In this document: positions 17,774-26,647 of the stretch, in pieces
Numbering within the stretch: position 1 is the first letter of the stretch
Layout of the letters: each line of letters starts with the position of its first letter
From: Chthonomonas calidirosea T49
GTDB lineage: Bacteria > Armatimonadota > Chthonomonadetes > Chthonomonadales > Chthonomonadaceae
Reading direction: 5' to 3'
DNA length: 64,000 bases
NCBI RefSeq assembly: GCF_000427095.1
Contig: NC_021487.1
Span: forward strand, 372,001-436,000
Notes under the pieces: model-generated
Seen by the model: the letters and a program-made list of their open reading frames with translations, nothing else
Databases searched by the model: none
What the model was told of the DNA's origin: nothing
Made by a program: the position numbers and the translations under genes

Positions 17774-19305
17774 TAGTGGGTCTCCGATGTTTTATTGGTT
17801 AACTGCTGAATTGCCTGGACGGCATTTAATGTAATTGTTATGCCTGTGGCTTTTTGAGGGGCATCGGCAGCATGATCGTTGGTGTAGATGATCTGTTGTT
17901 CCGTATTGAGAATAAAAACACGCGGGCATACCGGTGTTTTGTAGAGTAAGGCCACCCGCATGGACGGATCGGACAAGAGTAGGGTGTTTTTGATGTCGAG
18001 TTGCGTTTCCTGAAGGAATGTTTTTGCATCGTTTGCCGAACCGGTGAAGACGATAAGGGTAAGGCAGGTAGATGGTAACTTCCCGCTTTGTTGAACGGCC
18101 GCCCACGCGCGTGCACATTCTTGGCACCATGGACATCCACAAAAGAAGAAAAGCGCTAAAGGACGGTGAATATAGTCGCGTAGAGTGTGTAAACGGCCTT
18201 GCGTGTCCTTGAGCTGAAAGTTGGGAGCTGGGTCGGCTTTAGTGTCGGTGGTAAGCGGAGTCAACAAAAAGACATGGGTTTCTCCATCCAAGCGCCCGAT
18301 ACCAACGATCTGTCCGCGATTATTAATGCGAAAAGCGCGTTGGAGTATCCAACCGGAGTTTGAGGGGATGCAATGGTTTAGGTCTTCCATGTGCCCATTT
18401 TCCCATAGGAAAGCATGTTGGTGCTGATAACGGTCGGCGGAGGAGCCTACGATCTGCCCTTGTGCATTGATGCCCCATGCTGTAGAGGGAGAGTCACCAA
18501 GAGTTCCAAGGTCAACAATTTTATGATTTTTCCAAAGACAGGCATGGATATCTCCGTCTGCTGTGTTGGCCCAACCGACAACCACCCCTGCGTCGTTGAT
18601 AGCATGGGCGTGGCTAAAAGAGCCACCCGGAAGCAGACCAAGATCACTCATCTTTCCTTGGACATATACAAAGGCTCGGCTTACCGCTTTCGGGGCATTA
18701 TTAGATATCCCCACAACGGCATCCTTGTTGTTGATCCCCTCGGCAATGCTAAAATCCCCGTTGGGCAGGGTACCGAGATCGCGTATCTTACCATTATGAT
18801 AGAGAAAGGCATGTGTGAAACCGGAGGCAAGCTGGCTAAACCCGACGATATCCCCCTGTGCGTTGATGTCCAAAGCGGCACCAAACGAACCGCCTAGCCC
18901 GCCCAGGTCGTGCATAGATTCCTTTTCCCATAGAAAGGGATGCATAAAACGGACATCTTGGGCAGAGCGGGCGATACCTACAACCTGCAGTTTGTCGTTG
19001 AGCGCCGTCGCGTAAGTATCGGGATAGTTGGGCAGTCCATGCAATATTTTAAGCTGCCCTTCATGCCAAAGCCAGGCAGTGGGGTGCTCATTAAGTTTAG
19101 CAGGATGCCAACCGGTTACTGCTCCCTCTTGATTGATTGCTGGACCGATGTTGTCTGTTGGTGTTGAGATAAGACCTAAATCGGCCACGCGGTAGCGTAT
19201 CTTATTAGTCAAATTATGGGGAGGGGTTTCGATGCCTTCCTGTGGCTCTTGAAAAACCAGTAGGATGGGAAGGAAGAGAATGAGTAGCACTTTTGAACGC
19301 AGCAT
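17773..19305 (-). CDS. HAF-repeat protein fused to a redoxin domain
   Basis: A 510-residue protein, probably exported (N-terminal hydrophobic LLILFLPILLVFQ). Residues about 40-350 contain some seven HAF-type repeats: 'DLGxLxGxxSxAxxINxxGxVVGxS...HAFLWExG', for example DLGTLPNGDFSIAEGINN and DLGTLGDSPSTAWGINAQG. Residues about 365-500 are a peroxiredoxin/TlpA-like domain: APNFQLKDTQGRLHTL, then FFFCGCPWCQECARAW, which contains a CPWC redox pair, and KTPVCPRVFIL with the cis-proline region. The repeats plausibly form a propeller. I know of no described HAF-redoxin fusion. It follows pqqE by 15 nt. Confidence 0.75.
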   Translation of the reverse strand: MLRSKVLLILFLPILLVFQEPQEGIETPPHNLTNKIRYRVADLGLISTPTDNIGPAINQEGAVTGWHPAKLNEHPTAWLWHEGQLKILHGLPNYPDTYATALNDKLQVVGIARSAQDVRFMHPFLWEKESMHDLGGLGGSFGAALDINAQGDIVGFSQLASGFTHAFLYHNGKIRDLGTLPNGDFSIAEGINNKDAVVGISNNAPKAVSRAFVYVQGKMSDLGLLPGGSFSHAHAINDAGVVVGWANTADGDIHACLWKNHKIVDLGTLGDSPSTAWGINAQGQIVGSSADRYQHQHAFLWENGHMEDLNHCIPSNSGWILQRAFRINNRGQIVGIGRLDGETHVFLLTPLTTDTKADPAPNFQLKDTQGRLHTLRDYIHRPLALFFFCGCPWCQECARAWAAVQQSGKLPSTCLTLIVFTGSANDAKTFLQETQLDIKNTLLLSDPSMRVALLYKTPVCPRVFILNTEQQIIYTNDHAADAPQKATGITITLNAVQAIQQLTNKTSETH

Positions 19306-19320
19306 GGGTTTCTCTTTGGA

Positions 19321-20415
19321 CTAGGAGTAGGTGCGATAACTTATTATATTCTTCATTTCATCTTGGGGCAATAGCGACTGACGAGACTCTTGCAGCTGTC
19401 GTTCAAGAAGAGGATGATGGGGAGAGAGAACACAGACGGGATCGGTTACCGAGGGATCGCCTGTGAGTAGCGCGGCTTGGCAACGACACCCTCCGAAGTC
19501 TATCTCTTTATAGGGGCAGCTACTGCAAGGCTCTTGCATCCATTCGGTGCCTCGGAAGCGGTTGAATGCCTCAGAGTGTTCCCAGATCCACTGCAGGGAG
19601 CGCTCTCGTACGCTGTCAAAAGTTAGATTAGGTATTTCATAAGCTGTAGGGCATGGGAGAACATCACCTATAGGATTTACGCAGAGATAGCGTCGTCCCC
19701 AGCCGTTCATGCAGGGTTTTGGACGCAGACTGTGGTAATCGGAAAGGACATAGAGTATCTCGATGCGATTTTTGTATGTTTTTCGCGCTTCTGCCACCGC
19801 TTTCGCGGCGTCCTCGATCTGTTGAGCGGAAGGCAACAAGGCTCTCCTATTTTTGAAAGCCCAACCGTAGTATTGCGTATTTGCCAGCTCTAAGCGTTTG
19901 GCTTTGAGGTTAACGGCAAATTCGATGATTTGAGGGATACGATGAATGTTGAAACGGTGAATCACCACATTTATGGTTAGTGGAAGGTTTATTTCTTGAA
20001 CAGCTTGAACTGCTAGGAGTTTTGAACGAAAGGCATTTGTACCGGCGATACTAAGGGCGAGAGCCGGCTCGTCGGCCTGGAAGCTAATTTGAACGCTATC
20101 AAGCCCTGCCTTTTTAAGGCGTTTTGCACGGGAGAGAGTAAGTCCTACTCCACTCGTGATAAGATTGGTGTAGAGACCAGCATCGTGGGCCGCTTCAATG
20201 AGCATCTCGATGTCTTTACGTTGTAGGGGCTCCCCTCCGGAGAGTAGGGCATGAAGAACGCCGAGATCGGCAGCTTGTCGGAAGACATGTGTCCATTCGT
20301 CCGTATTTAGCTCAGCATGCCCTTGCGGATAGCGCACAGGATTAGAGCAGTAAAGACAGCGGAGAGGGCATCGGTAGGTAAGTTCGGCTAGAAGACCAAA
20401 GGGACGGGTGTTCAT
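19321..20415 (-). CDS. pqqE: PqqE, radical SAM enzyme of PQQ synthesis
   Basis: PqqE forms the first Glu-Tyr carbon-carbon bond in the PqqA peptide. The radical SAM cluster motif is RCPLRCLYC (C16, C20, C23), followed by ALLSGGEPLQRKD. The C-terminal SPASM region has C-rich segments: KPCMNGWGRRYLCVNPIGDVLPC and CSSCPYKEIDFGGCRCQA. Its 364 aa fits the family. The start overlaps the pqqD stop by 4 nt. PqqD is encoded separately and would deliver PqqA to this enzyme. Confidence 0.96.
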   Translation of the reverse strand: MNTRPFGLLAELTYRCPLRCLYCSNPVRYPQGHAELNTDEWTHVFRQAADLGVLHALLSGGEPLQRKDIEMLIEAAHDAGLYTNLITSGVGLTLSRAKRLKKAGLDSVQISFQADEPALALSIAGTNAFRSKLLAVQAVQEINLPLTINVVIHRFNIHRIPQIIEFAVNLKAKRLELANTQYYGWAFKNRRALLPSAQQIEDAAKAVAEARKTYKNRIEILYVLSDYHSLRPKPCMNGWGRRYLCVNPIGDVLPCPTAYEIPNLTFDSVRERSLQWIWEHSEAFNRFRGTEWMQEPCSSCPYKEIDFGGCRCQAALLTGDPSVTDPVCVLSPHHPLLERQLQESRQSLLPQDEMKNIISYRTYS

Positions 20416-20732
20416 TGTCGGTTTTGATCGGACGATGGAGGTTCGTCTTCGAAAATAATAAGATTGCGTTGGTGAAGGCGATGGAGATAGGCCTGCACGT
20501 CAGCGATAAGGCTTTCGGCAGAGGCAGAGTACTGCTCACATAGCTTTGAGCAGATCGTGGCCAGATCGGTATAGCCGTCGCAGAGTTTGAGAACAGCGGA
20601 AGCTGTCTCGTTTAAAAGAAGCACACCTTCTGGGTACACAAGGACCATTTTGCCAGTGACCCGATCTTGTTGGAGACGGGCGTAAGAAGAGAGGATAGGA
20701 ATAGCATTTAGAGGTAGGGAGTTAGAACTCAT
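20412..20732 (-). CDS. pqqD: PqqD, peptide chaperone for PqqA
   Basis: A 106-residue RiPP recognition element. The family pattern is clear: LQQDRVTGKMVLVYPEGVLLLNETASAVLKLCDG, shown here as the two parts KMVLVYPEG and LNETASAVLKLCDG, followed by LATICSKLCEQY. These bind the PqqA leader and present it to PqqE. ATG 20732 is chosen because it overlaps the pqqC stop as TAATG, which couples translation. It overlaps pqqE by 4 nt at its other end. Confidence 0.95.
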   Translation of the reverse strand: MSSNSLPLNAIPILSSYARLQQDRVTGKMVLVYPEGVLLLNETASAVLKLCDGYTDLATICSKLCEQYSASAESLIADVQAYLHRLHQRNLIIFEDEPPSSDQNRQ

Positions 20733-21454
20733 TATTTTGTTTCCTCTTTTGACGGTTGTGTTGCGCCGCCATAGGCGAGTTGAATAGCATCTAACATAGC
20801 CCAGAGCAGATCGCATTTGAATGCGAGGGCCTCGACGGCCTTTTCTTGCAATTCACGTGTGTTACAATAGGTAAGCGTTAGCTCGAGACCTTCGTTCGAG
20901 TCACGCCGGGCTTGCATAAGTCGCGCACGGAAATACTGCAGCCCGTCTGGAACGATCCAGGTATAGTGTTTCTCAAAGGCAGCAAGTCGCTCGCGCATAA
21001 GGTCGGGAGCGAAAAGCTCTGTAAGAGAGGCTGCAATGGCGATAGGCCAAGGCTGTGTACGGCAGAAGTTGACGTAGGCATCCACGGCGAAACGCACCCC
21101 TGGCAAGAGGTAGCGATGGCTCCAAACATCATCACGTGATAGACCGGCTGCTTCAGCCAGTCGAAGCCAGGCTTCAATACCCCCTTCTCCTTGAGCTTGA
21201 CCATCGTGATCGAGAATTCGGTGAATCCAGATGCGACGAACTTCCGGCCGTGGGCAGTTGGAAAGAATGGCAGCATCCTTTATAGGAATGTTCTGTTGAT
21301 AGTAGAAGCGGTTGGCTATCCAGCCGCGAATCTGATTTTGAGAGAGTCGTCCGGCGTTCATCGCGATATGAAAAGGATGAAGATGGTGATAGCGATCCTT
21401 GCCAACGTCGCGTAAGCGCTGTAGAAATGTTTCTCTATCCCAGATTTCTGTCAT
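20732..21454 (-). CDS. pqqC: PqqC, PQQ synthase
   Basis: PqqC catalyses the last ring closure and eight-electron oxidation to PQQ. The 240-residue all-helical heme-oxygenase-like protein shows [20 protein letters not shown], the typical N-terminal region with substrate-binding histidines, then [23 protein letters not shown], here noted as [15 protein letters not shown], and [29 protein letters not shown] lies before the start, 18 nt after pqqB. The C-terminal 20 residues run into the pqqD start. Confidence 0.95.
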   Translation of the reverse strand: MTEIWDRETFLQRLRDVGKDRYHHLHPFHIAMNAGRLSQNQIRGWIANRFYYQQNIPIKDAAILSNCPRPEVRRIWIHRILDHDGQAQGEGGIEAWLRLAEAAGLSRDDVWSHRYLLPGVRFAVDAYVNFCRTQPWPIAIAASLTELFAPDLMRERLAAFEKHYTWIVPDGLQYFRARLMQARRDSNEGLELTLTYCNTRELQEKAVEALAFKCDLLWAMLDAIQLAYGGATQPSKEETK

Positions 21455-21472
21455 TCTTTTTTCCTTTCTCGT

Positions 21473-22387
21473 TTAGAGAACGAACTCCATACCATCTTCT
21501 CCTACAAGGCATCCAGCCGTTTCGACGATTCGGCGTTGATAGGAGTCGGGTATAAGGATAGGGTTGGTGTTGTTGATATGCACGTAGACTTTGCAACAGG
21601 TGCGAATAGCCATGAGATGGGACAGACTGCCGTTATGACCTGAAATAGGAAGATGGCCGATTTGTGTCGCGGTGCGGTTACTGAAGCCGAGTGCAATCAT
21701 CTCCTGTTCTTCCCAGAAAGTTCCATCTATGAGTAGAAGATCGCAACGAGCACACTCTGCCGTTAATGAGTCAGGCCAACACGGAAGGTCTGGGAGATAG
21801 AGGAGGCTTTTACCGGTTTTGGCATCGGTTAGAGAGAGGGCAACGATATGCTCCGTCGAAGCGTCTCTTGATTGAAGCCTATAGCGAGGGGGATTTCCAG
21901 GTAGGTCGATGGCTTGGACAAGCAGACCGGATGGCGACTCGTCTGCTAGCAGAAGCGGCTGCGGTATGTGAGGAAGAAGACGCCATATGAGCTGGGTGTA
22001 GGGACTAAGGATACGTTCTATGCCGAGCCCTTCGATGAGTGTCTGGCGCGTGGTTGGGGTGGTGTAGAGAACGAGCGGTGAGTGCTCGCGCAGCAGGAAG
22101 AGACCTAGGGCATGGTCGAGATCGGCATTCGTGATCAACACAGCTTGAATAGGAGTATGCCTCGCCGGATGGGGGTGAAGCCTTGGGAAGGCTTCGATCT
22201 GGAGAGTGATATCCGGCGAAGCATTCAAAATGAACCAGTTCTGTCCATCAGCGCTTACAACCACTGAAGATTGTGTTCGTGGCTTGACGGTATTCGGATC
22301 GGAACGAGCCTTAGAGCAGCAGAGACAGGCACAGTTCCATTGTGGGAAACCGCCACCTGCTGCGGTCCCTAATAGGCGTACGTACAT
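21473..22387 (-). CDS. pqqB: PqqB, metallo-beta-lactamase-fold hydroxylase of PQQ synthesis
   Basis: A 304-residue PqqB. The protein opens VRLLGTAAGGGFPQWNCACLCC, containing the family's CxCxxC zinc site near residues 19-24. The active-site region NADLDHALGLFLLREH matches the DHxxGL segment of PqqB rather than a classic HxHxDH hydrolase. LLIDGTFWEEQEM and IGHLPISGHNGSL follow, with the metal-binding His residues. PqqB hydroxylates the tyrosine moiety of the crosslinked precursor. It lies 82 nt downstream of pqqA. Confidence 0.95.
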   Translation of the reverse strand: MYVRLLGTAAGGGFPQWNCACLCCSKARSDPNTVKPRTQSSVVVSADGQNWFILNASPDITLQIEAFPRLHPHPARHTPIQAVLITNADLDHALGLFLLREHSPLVLYTTPTTRQTLIEGLGIERILSPYTQLIWRLLPHIPQPLLLADESPSGLLVQAIDLPGNPPRYRLQSRDASTEHIVALSLTDAKTGKSLLYLPDLPCWPDSLTAECARCDLLLIDGTFWEEQEMIALGFSNRTATQIGHLPISGHNGSLSHLMAIRTCCKVYVHINNTNPILIPDSYQRRIVETAGCLVGEDGMEFVL

Positions 22388-22469
22388 GGTTTTTATAGGT
22401 GTGAGTAGGGGCAGATAAGGAAGCGGTAGTTACTTGAAAGTACCCTGCTTCCTCGTACGCAACAAGACG

Positions 22470-22553
22470 CTAATTCTCGTCACACAGTACGTAGGCTGAG
22501 CACTCTGCGTTGACGCTGATCTCTTCAAAGTCAGGAGTCGTCCACTCTTGCAT
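22470..22553 (-). CDS. pqqA: PqqA, 27-residue PQQ precursor peptide
   Basis: A 27-codon gene, easily missed by length cutoffs. Read on the minus strand it starts MQEWTTPDFEEISVNAEC and ends AYVLCDEN. The Glu and Tyr that become PQQ are E17 and Y21, separated by three residues as required (E-C-S-A-Y). The N-terminal W-T-x-P-x-F-E pattern is the family leader. AAGGAGGTAAC (22570-22560) is a near-perfect Shine-Dalgarno. Unusual are two cysteines, one within the Glu-Tyr spacer. It lies 47 nt downstream of the large secreted protein and upstream of pqqB. Confidence 0.96.
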   Translation of the reverse strand: MQEWTTPDFEEISVNAECSAYVLCDEN

Positions 22554-22600
22554 CTTTTTGTTACCTCCTTGATGAGCTATAGATTTATGGAGTGTGGTTT

Positions 22601-25600
22601 TTATGGAACGGTATAGGTCCAGGTGAGTATCTCCTGGGTAGCAGTAAGTCCGCCGGTTCCTCCAGTAAAGCCGACATAGCCTATAGGGCTTCCGATGGTG
22701 TTAGGAATGTCTATTTGATAAGACTGTGTAGCCGTTGCAGAAGTTTGGGTGTCGCGTATGGTAACCTGGAGGGTAGTGCCATCGTAGACCATATCTACGG
22801 CGAAGATATGGCCACTATGGAGATCAATCCCAGTGTTGGAGAGGTCAATGGCAGGGACGGTAGGGGGTGCTCCATTCGTATAGAGGCCTGTAGAGTCGGT
22901 GCCTTCCCCGCTATTGTTGTACAGATCGAACTTTATGGCGACGCTGTTATTAATGCCTTCATAGCCCAGCGACCCGCCGGCAGCACCTAGCGCCGTCGGC
23001 CCATCACTTTGGATGGTGAAGGTAAAGCCGTCGGCTTGTGCATTTTGGATTTGGAAAGTGAAGTGGTTGTGGAACTTTCGTACGTCTACGAGATATTTAA
23101 AGAAGGCGCTGCTCGCTTCAAAGTAGGTGGCACTGTTGGTGAGTTGCAGACGGGTATCGTCGAAAGTGGCACCGCCATTCAGCACGATATTGCCTGAGCT
23201 GCTGAAGCCCGAGGGGTAGTTCGGTAGTATTTTTGGAAGCGGCGTTGCGCTCGCCTCGTTGGAAAGCACACTTTGACCAAAGCTGTTGACGGCAGCAACT
23301 CGATAATAGTAAGTTGAATTTGCTTGCACGCCTGTATCGGAGAAAGAAGGTGAGGTGATACCGGTTTTGTAGAGAGTTTCAGCTCCTGAGGCGGTGGCAC
23401 GATAGATGTTGTAGCTAGAGGCTCCTCCGATGGGGTCCCATTGGAGGTTGACTTGCAAGATATCGGGGTTGGCTACCAGCTCGGTTGGTGCCGCCGGAGG
23501 ACCGCCGGGGCTACAGACAGTGAGAAACGGTGGGTGGACACCAGCTTCACGGGAGTAGAAATTGGTCATAACATCCTTAAGCCCACGATAGGGTGTGAGA
23601 GCGACGGAAAACTGTTTATTTGTAGTGGCTATCTGTTTTAGGAAGTAGAGACTAACATCCCAGCGATAGTATTGATCGTTTGGTGAGATTCGTGTATTTG
23701 CAAAGGGATAGAGCAGCGACGGCATGTTATTCCAAGTTATTGTTCTCTCATCCCATGTACTGTTCGACACGGCTTGTGCAGTTACTAGAGTTACGCGGCC
23801 GTTTTGACTAGAGCCGAAGAGAGCGAGAAAGGCCCCACTCAGCGGAGATGATAGTCCAGAGAGGTCGAATTTGAGAAATGTATAGCAGGTATCATTTAGA
23901 GAGTCGTTGCTGACTCTCAAATTTTGAGCCGCGCCAAAATTCTGATTCGCATAGATTCCTGCACAAGTATAGGCGTCGGAAGTAGGGGAGAGAGTTTTAG
24001 TGCCCCCACGTCCGAGCTGTGGACTTGCAGCCACTTCGTTAGAAGGGGGGCTTTCGCCTCCGTTATTCTGTGCGGTAACACGATAATAGTAGATAATTCC
24101 GTCTTGGAGGCCGGTATCGGTGAAGTAGTTTTGAGAGACATTTTGTTTATACAATGTCTCCTGCCCACTTATCGTTCCTCGGTAGATGTTGTAGCTATCG
24201 GCATTGGAGACGGGTGTCCACGAGAGGGCAACTTGCTGATCGCCTACGGAAGCAGTTAAGGAGGATGGAGCGGTGGGGCGGACGGAATCGAGCAGGCCAT
24301 AGACAACAAGTTGTCCAGCTCCGATGGGGTCATTAGGCGCACCGAAGCTAGCCATATAGACTTTGCCGTTAGCGATTGTGGGGCAACAAAACTTAGCAAA
24401 TTTGCCAATATCATCTCGGCTGACGTTCATCCTACTATTCCACAGCTCTTTAAGACGAGGGATACCTTGGCTATCCACCGAAATGCTGTTGGCATCGAAA
24501 GCCTGAAGAATACCCGGTACCACGGCATTATTGGCGTTACCTTGATAGGGATGAGATGCCCAAATAATCGCAGTACCTGGCTTTTGGCCGTTTGCAGAGA
24601 TGGAAAGCATGGCTCCAGGCATGCCATCGGGAACCCTGTTGGGACTATATGCGATGGGAGTTGCGTTGAAGTAGGTGCCTTTAAATGCAAAGACTTTCAG
24701 ATAGTCCTCTTCAGACCAGACATAGATGCAAGGGCCATTCACCGGGCTATTATAGTAGACGGGAGAGCCGTGTATGTGCCCGTTGCCTGCTTGGAAGCTC
24801 TGTACGATTTGGGTATCTCCACCTGGATTAAAGTGGCCAAGGTTATGGATATTTAATAGGTAAAAGACGCCTTGTTTTCCTCCACCGATGATATAAGGGG
24901 TATTGGGGATAACGAGTACGCCGGAGGAACCTAGGTCCAGATCGGCCGCATTGAGACTGTCCACGTTGTAGGGCGTAAACCAGTCAAGTACTTTAAGGCC
25001 ACCCTGATTAGGGATAGCGGGGCTAAGCTTTATGAAGCTACAGCCTAGGTCAGGGCCGCCCGTGTTCGCATCGAATGTGCCATTGCCCGTCATGATATAG
25101 ATATTGCCATCTTGCCCAACAGTGGGTCCCTCACCGGACTGCCATATGCCCCCTTCTGTTCCATTGAGGGTATCGCAATAAGTGGCAATTTGGTGCAGAT
25201 TCGAGGCATCGTAAGCAACGATCCATCCATGATAGGGGCCGCAATCGTTATGAGATGCCCACGAAATGTAGACGGCGCCACGATAGAGGAGGAGAGCTGG
25301 ACGCTGGTTTTGAATCTTTGGATCGAAGGTTAGATTGCCATAGGAGGCGGTGATCTCGACCGGCCCGTTTAGCCGTTCTTGGCCGGTGGTGATATCAAGT
25401 GCATGCAGCCATTGATGATAGGTACCATCCGGGTTTTTATTACGACTAACTAAGTACATCAGATTAGTACTTGGATCGATGACGGGTGTGCTGAGAATGC
25501 CGACGCGGACAGAGATATCGGTGCAGCAGCACTGAACATCGGAGGCCGGAACAGGAGGGCCGAAATTATCTTGCCAAAGTGGTGCTGACTGGTTGGGGTC

Positions 25601-25933
25601 GTCCGCGTCGAAGGCATAGACGCTGTTATTCATTGTTGCGACAAAAACAACATTATGGATGCCTTTTCCTGGAACGAGTAGATGGGGCACATAGAGCGGT
25701 TGTGCATAGATTTCAGCGTCTACGTGACGGGTGAAGAGCTTACCAAATTTCTGAACGTTTACATTGGAAGTATTAAGGATGGTCTCGTTTAGGTTTGCGC
25801 CGGAACGATAGATATCGTTATGTTGGGTAAGTACAGAGACCTGAGCGGACAGGGGCAGTGCTAGAACGAGCCAGACAATGAGGCCAATAACTGCAGTGCG
25901 TATCGAGCAGGTGCGATCACGAAGCCGGCGCAT
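22601..25933 (-). CDS. large secreted PQQ-like propeller, Fn3, DNRLRE and lectin-domain protein
   Basis: An 1110-residue exported protein. Domains in order: signal peptide (1-31); a quinoprotein-like beta-propeller (about 33-548; blades with NNSVYAFDADD, NGKVYMASFG); Fn3 (about 555-640); a DNRLRE-type domain (about 645-808; TSDAYTCAGIYANQNFG, then YTFLKFDLSGL); Fn3 (about 812-898); and a legume-type lectin domain (about 905-1110; FTFQIQNAQADGFTFTIQ). The two Fn3 copies share YNIYR-x-T-x-SG-x-ETLYK. Vicinal cysteines occur at 135-137 and 516-517. AAAGGAGAAG precedes the ATG. It is the first gene of the pqq run. Whether the propeller binds PQQ is not shown. Confidence 0.85.
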   Translation of the reverse strand: MRRLRDRTCSIRTAVIGLIVWLVLALPLSAQVSVLTQHNDIYRSGANLNETILNTSNVNVQKFGKLFTRHVDAEIYAQPLYVPHLLVPGKGIHNVVFVATMNNSVYAFDADDPNQSAPLWQDNFGPPVPASDVQCCCTDISVRVGILSTPVIDPSTNLMYLVSRNKNPDGTYHQWLHALDITTGQERLNGPVEITASYGNLTFDPKIQNQRPALLLYRGAVYISWASHNDCGPYHGWIVAYDASNLHQIATYCDTLNGTEGGIWQSGEGPTVGQDGNIYIMTGNGTFDANTGGPDLGCSFIKLSPAIPNQGGLKVLDWFTPYNVDSLNAADLDLGSSGVLVIPNTPYIIGGGKQGVFYLLNIHNLGHFNPGGDTQIVQSFQAGNGHIHGSPVYYNSPVNGPCIYVWSEEDYLKVFAFKGTYFNATPIAYSPNRVPDGMPGAMLSISANGQKPGTAIIWASHPYQGNANNAVVPGILQAFDANSISVDSQGIPRLKELWNSRMNVSRDDIGKFAKFCCPTIANGKVYMASFGAPNDPIGAGQLVVYGLLDSVRPTAPSSLTASVGDQQVALSWTPVSNADSYNIYRGTISGQETLYKQNVSQNYFTDTGLQDGIIYYYRVTAQNNGGESPPSNEVAASPQLGRGGTKTLSPTSDAYTCAGIYANQNFGAAQNLRVSNDSLNDTCYTFLKFDLSGLSSPLSGAFLALFGSSQNGRVTLVTAQAVSNSTWDERTITWNNMPSLLYPFANTRISPNDQYYRWDVSLYFLKQIATTNKQFSVALTPYRGLKDVMTNFYSREAGVHPPFLTVCSPGGPPAAPTELVANPDILQVNLQWDPIGGASSYNIYRATASGAETLYKTGITSPSFSDTGVQANSTYYYRVAAVNSFGQSVLSNEASATPLPKILPNYPSGFSSSGNIVLNGGATFDDTRLQLTNSATYFEASSAFFKYLVDVRKFHNHFTFQIQNAQADGFTFTIQSDGPTALGAAGGSLGYEGINNSVAIKFDLYNNSGEGTDSTGLYTNGAPPTVPAIDLSNTGIDLHSGHIFAVDMVYDGTTLQVTIRDTQTSATATQSYQIDIPNTIGSPIGYVGFTGGTGGLTATQEILTWTYTVP

Positions 25934-26021
25934 AGTATCTTCTCCTTTGAATAAAAGTCGCTAGTCACCTTGGGCTACCGTAGTCAGGGCCATGGTATGA
26001 TATGGGCATTTTTATAATAAG

Positions 26022-26053
26022 AACACAGGAACTCACTAAAAAGTTCCTGTGTT
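26022..26053 (-). terminator. 12-bp hairpin after the secA-redoxin operon
   Basis: AACACAGGAACT (26022-26033) and AGTTCCTGTGTT (26042-26053) pair perfectly around an 8-nt loop, 56 nt beyond the redoxin stop. A T-rich CTTATTATAAAA follows on the minus strand. It separates this operon from the propeller/pqq operon and probably terminates secA transcripts. Confidence 0.7.
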
Positions 26054-26108
26054 TTCAATCGTGATAGAAGATAACCTACACCCCAGACCTAGGGCGGCGC
26101 TTGGAACC

Positions 26109-26633
26109 TCAGCCGGGTTTTATGGAGGGGGCGTCGTCTTCTGGAAGAACAACGGGAGTATAGGGTTTATTTGTCGCTTCGGCAGCACGTTTTGCGATCT
26201 CATTAAAGCCGGTCTGATTAAAGTGACCAGGAATTGCATAAAGGATAGTTTCCTGGCTACCTAAAAGATAGAGATCGGGCACTCCGATGAGGTTATACCA
26301 CTCAGCAACGTCGAGATTGCTGTCGAGGACAATGGGAAAAGTGAGATTTCCATACTCCTTTGCAAAAGCTTCGGTAGCCGCTGCGTCGTCTTGGGAAACG
26401 CCGAGAACGGTGAATTTACCGTCGGAGCCTTCTGCATATTGGCGATGTAGCCTCTGAATGAAAGGAGCAGAGTATTTGCAGGTACCGCAACCAACTTTAA
26501 AGATAAAGAGGAGCAGCAGACCTTTCTTTCTTAGCTCGGCCGTGGAGTAGAGCCGTCCATGGGCATCTTGCAGTTCGAAGTCTATAATCTTATCTCCTGT
26601 TTGTAGCGGTTGGGGCATCGCATCTGCGCTCAT
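26109..26633 (-). CDS. redoxin / AhpC-TSA-like thioredoxin-fold protein
   Basis: A 174-residue peroxiredoxin-like protein: KIIDFELQDAHGRLYSTAEL, then LFIFKVGCGTCKYSAPFIQRLH with a CGTC redox pair at about residue 53, and IGVPDLYLLG with the cis-proline. It resembles TlpA/ResA or BCP-type oxidoreductases but has no signal peptide, so it is probably cytoplasmic. The gene starts 14 nt after secA stops and shares its transcript. Its last 20 residues are Pro/Asp-rich. Confidence 0.85.
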   Translation of the reverse strand: MSADAMPQPLQTGDKIIDFELQDAHGRLYSTAELRKKGLLLLFIFKVGCGTCKYSAPFIQRLHRQYAEGSDGKFTVLGVSQDDAAATEAFAKEYGNLTFPIVLDSNLDVAEWYNLIGVPDLYLLGSQETILYAIPGHFNQTGFNEIAKRAAEATNKPYTPVVLPEDDAPSIKPG

Positions 26634-26647
26634 TTTTGTCCTTCCTC

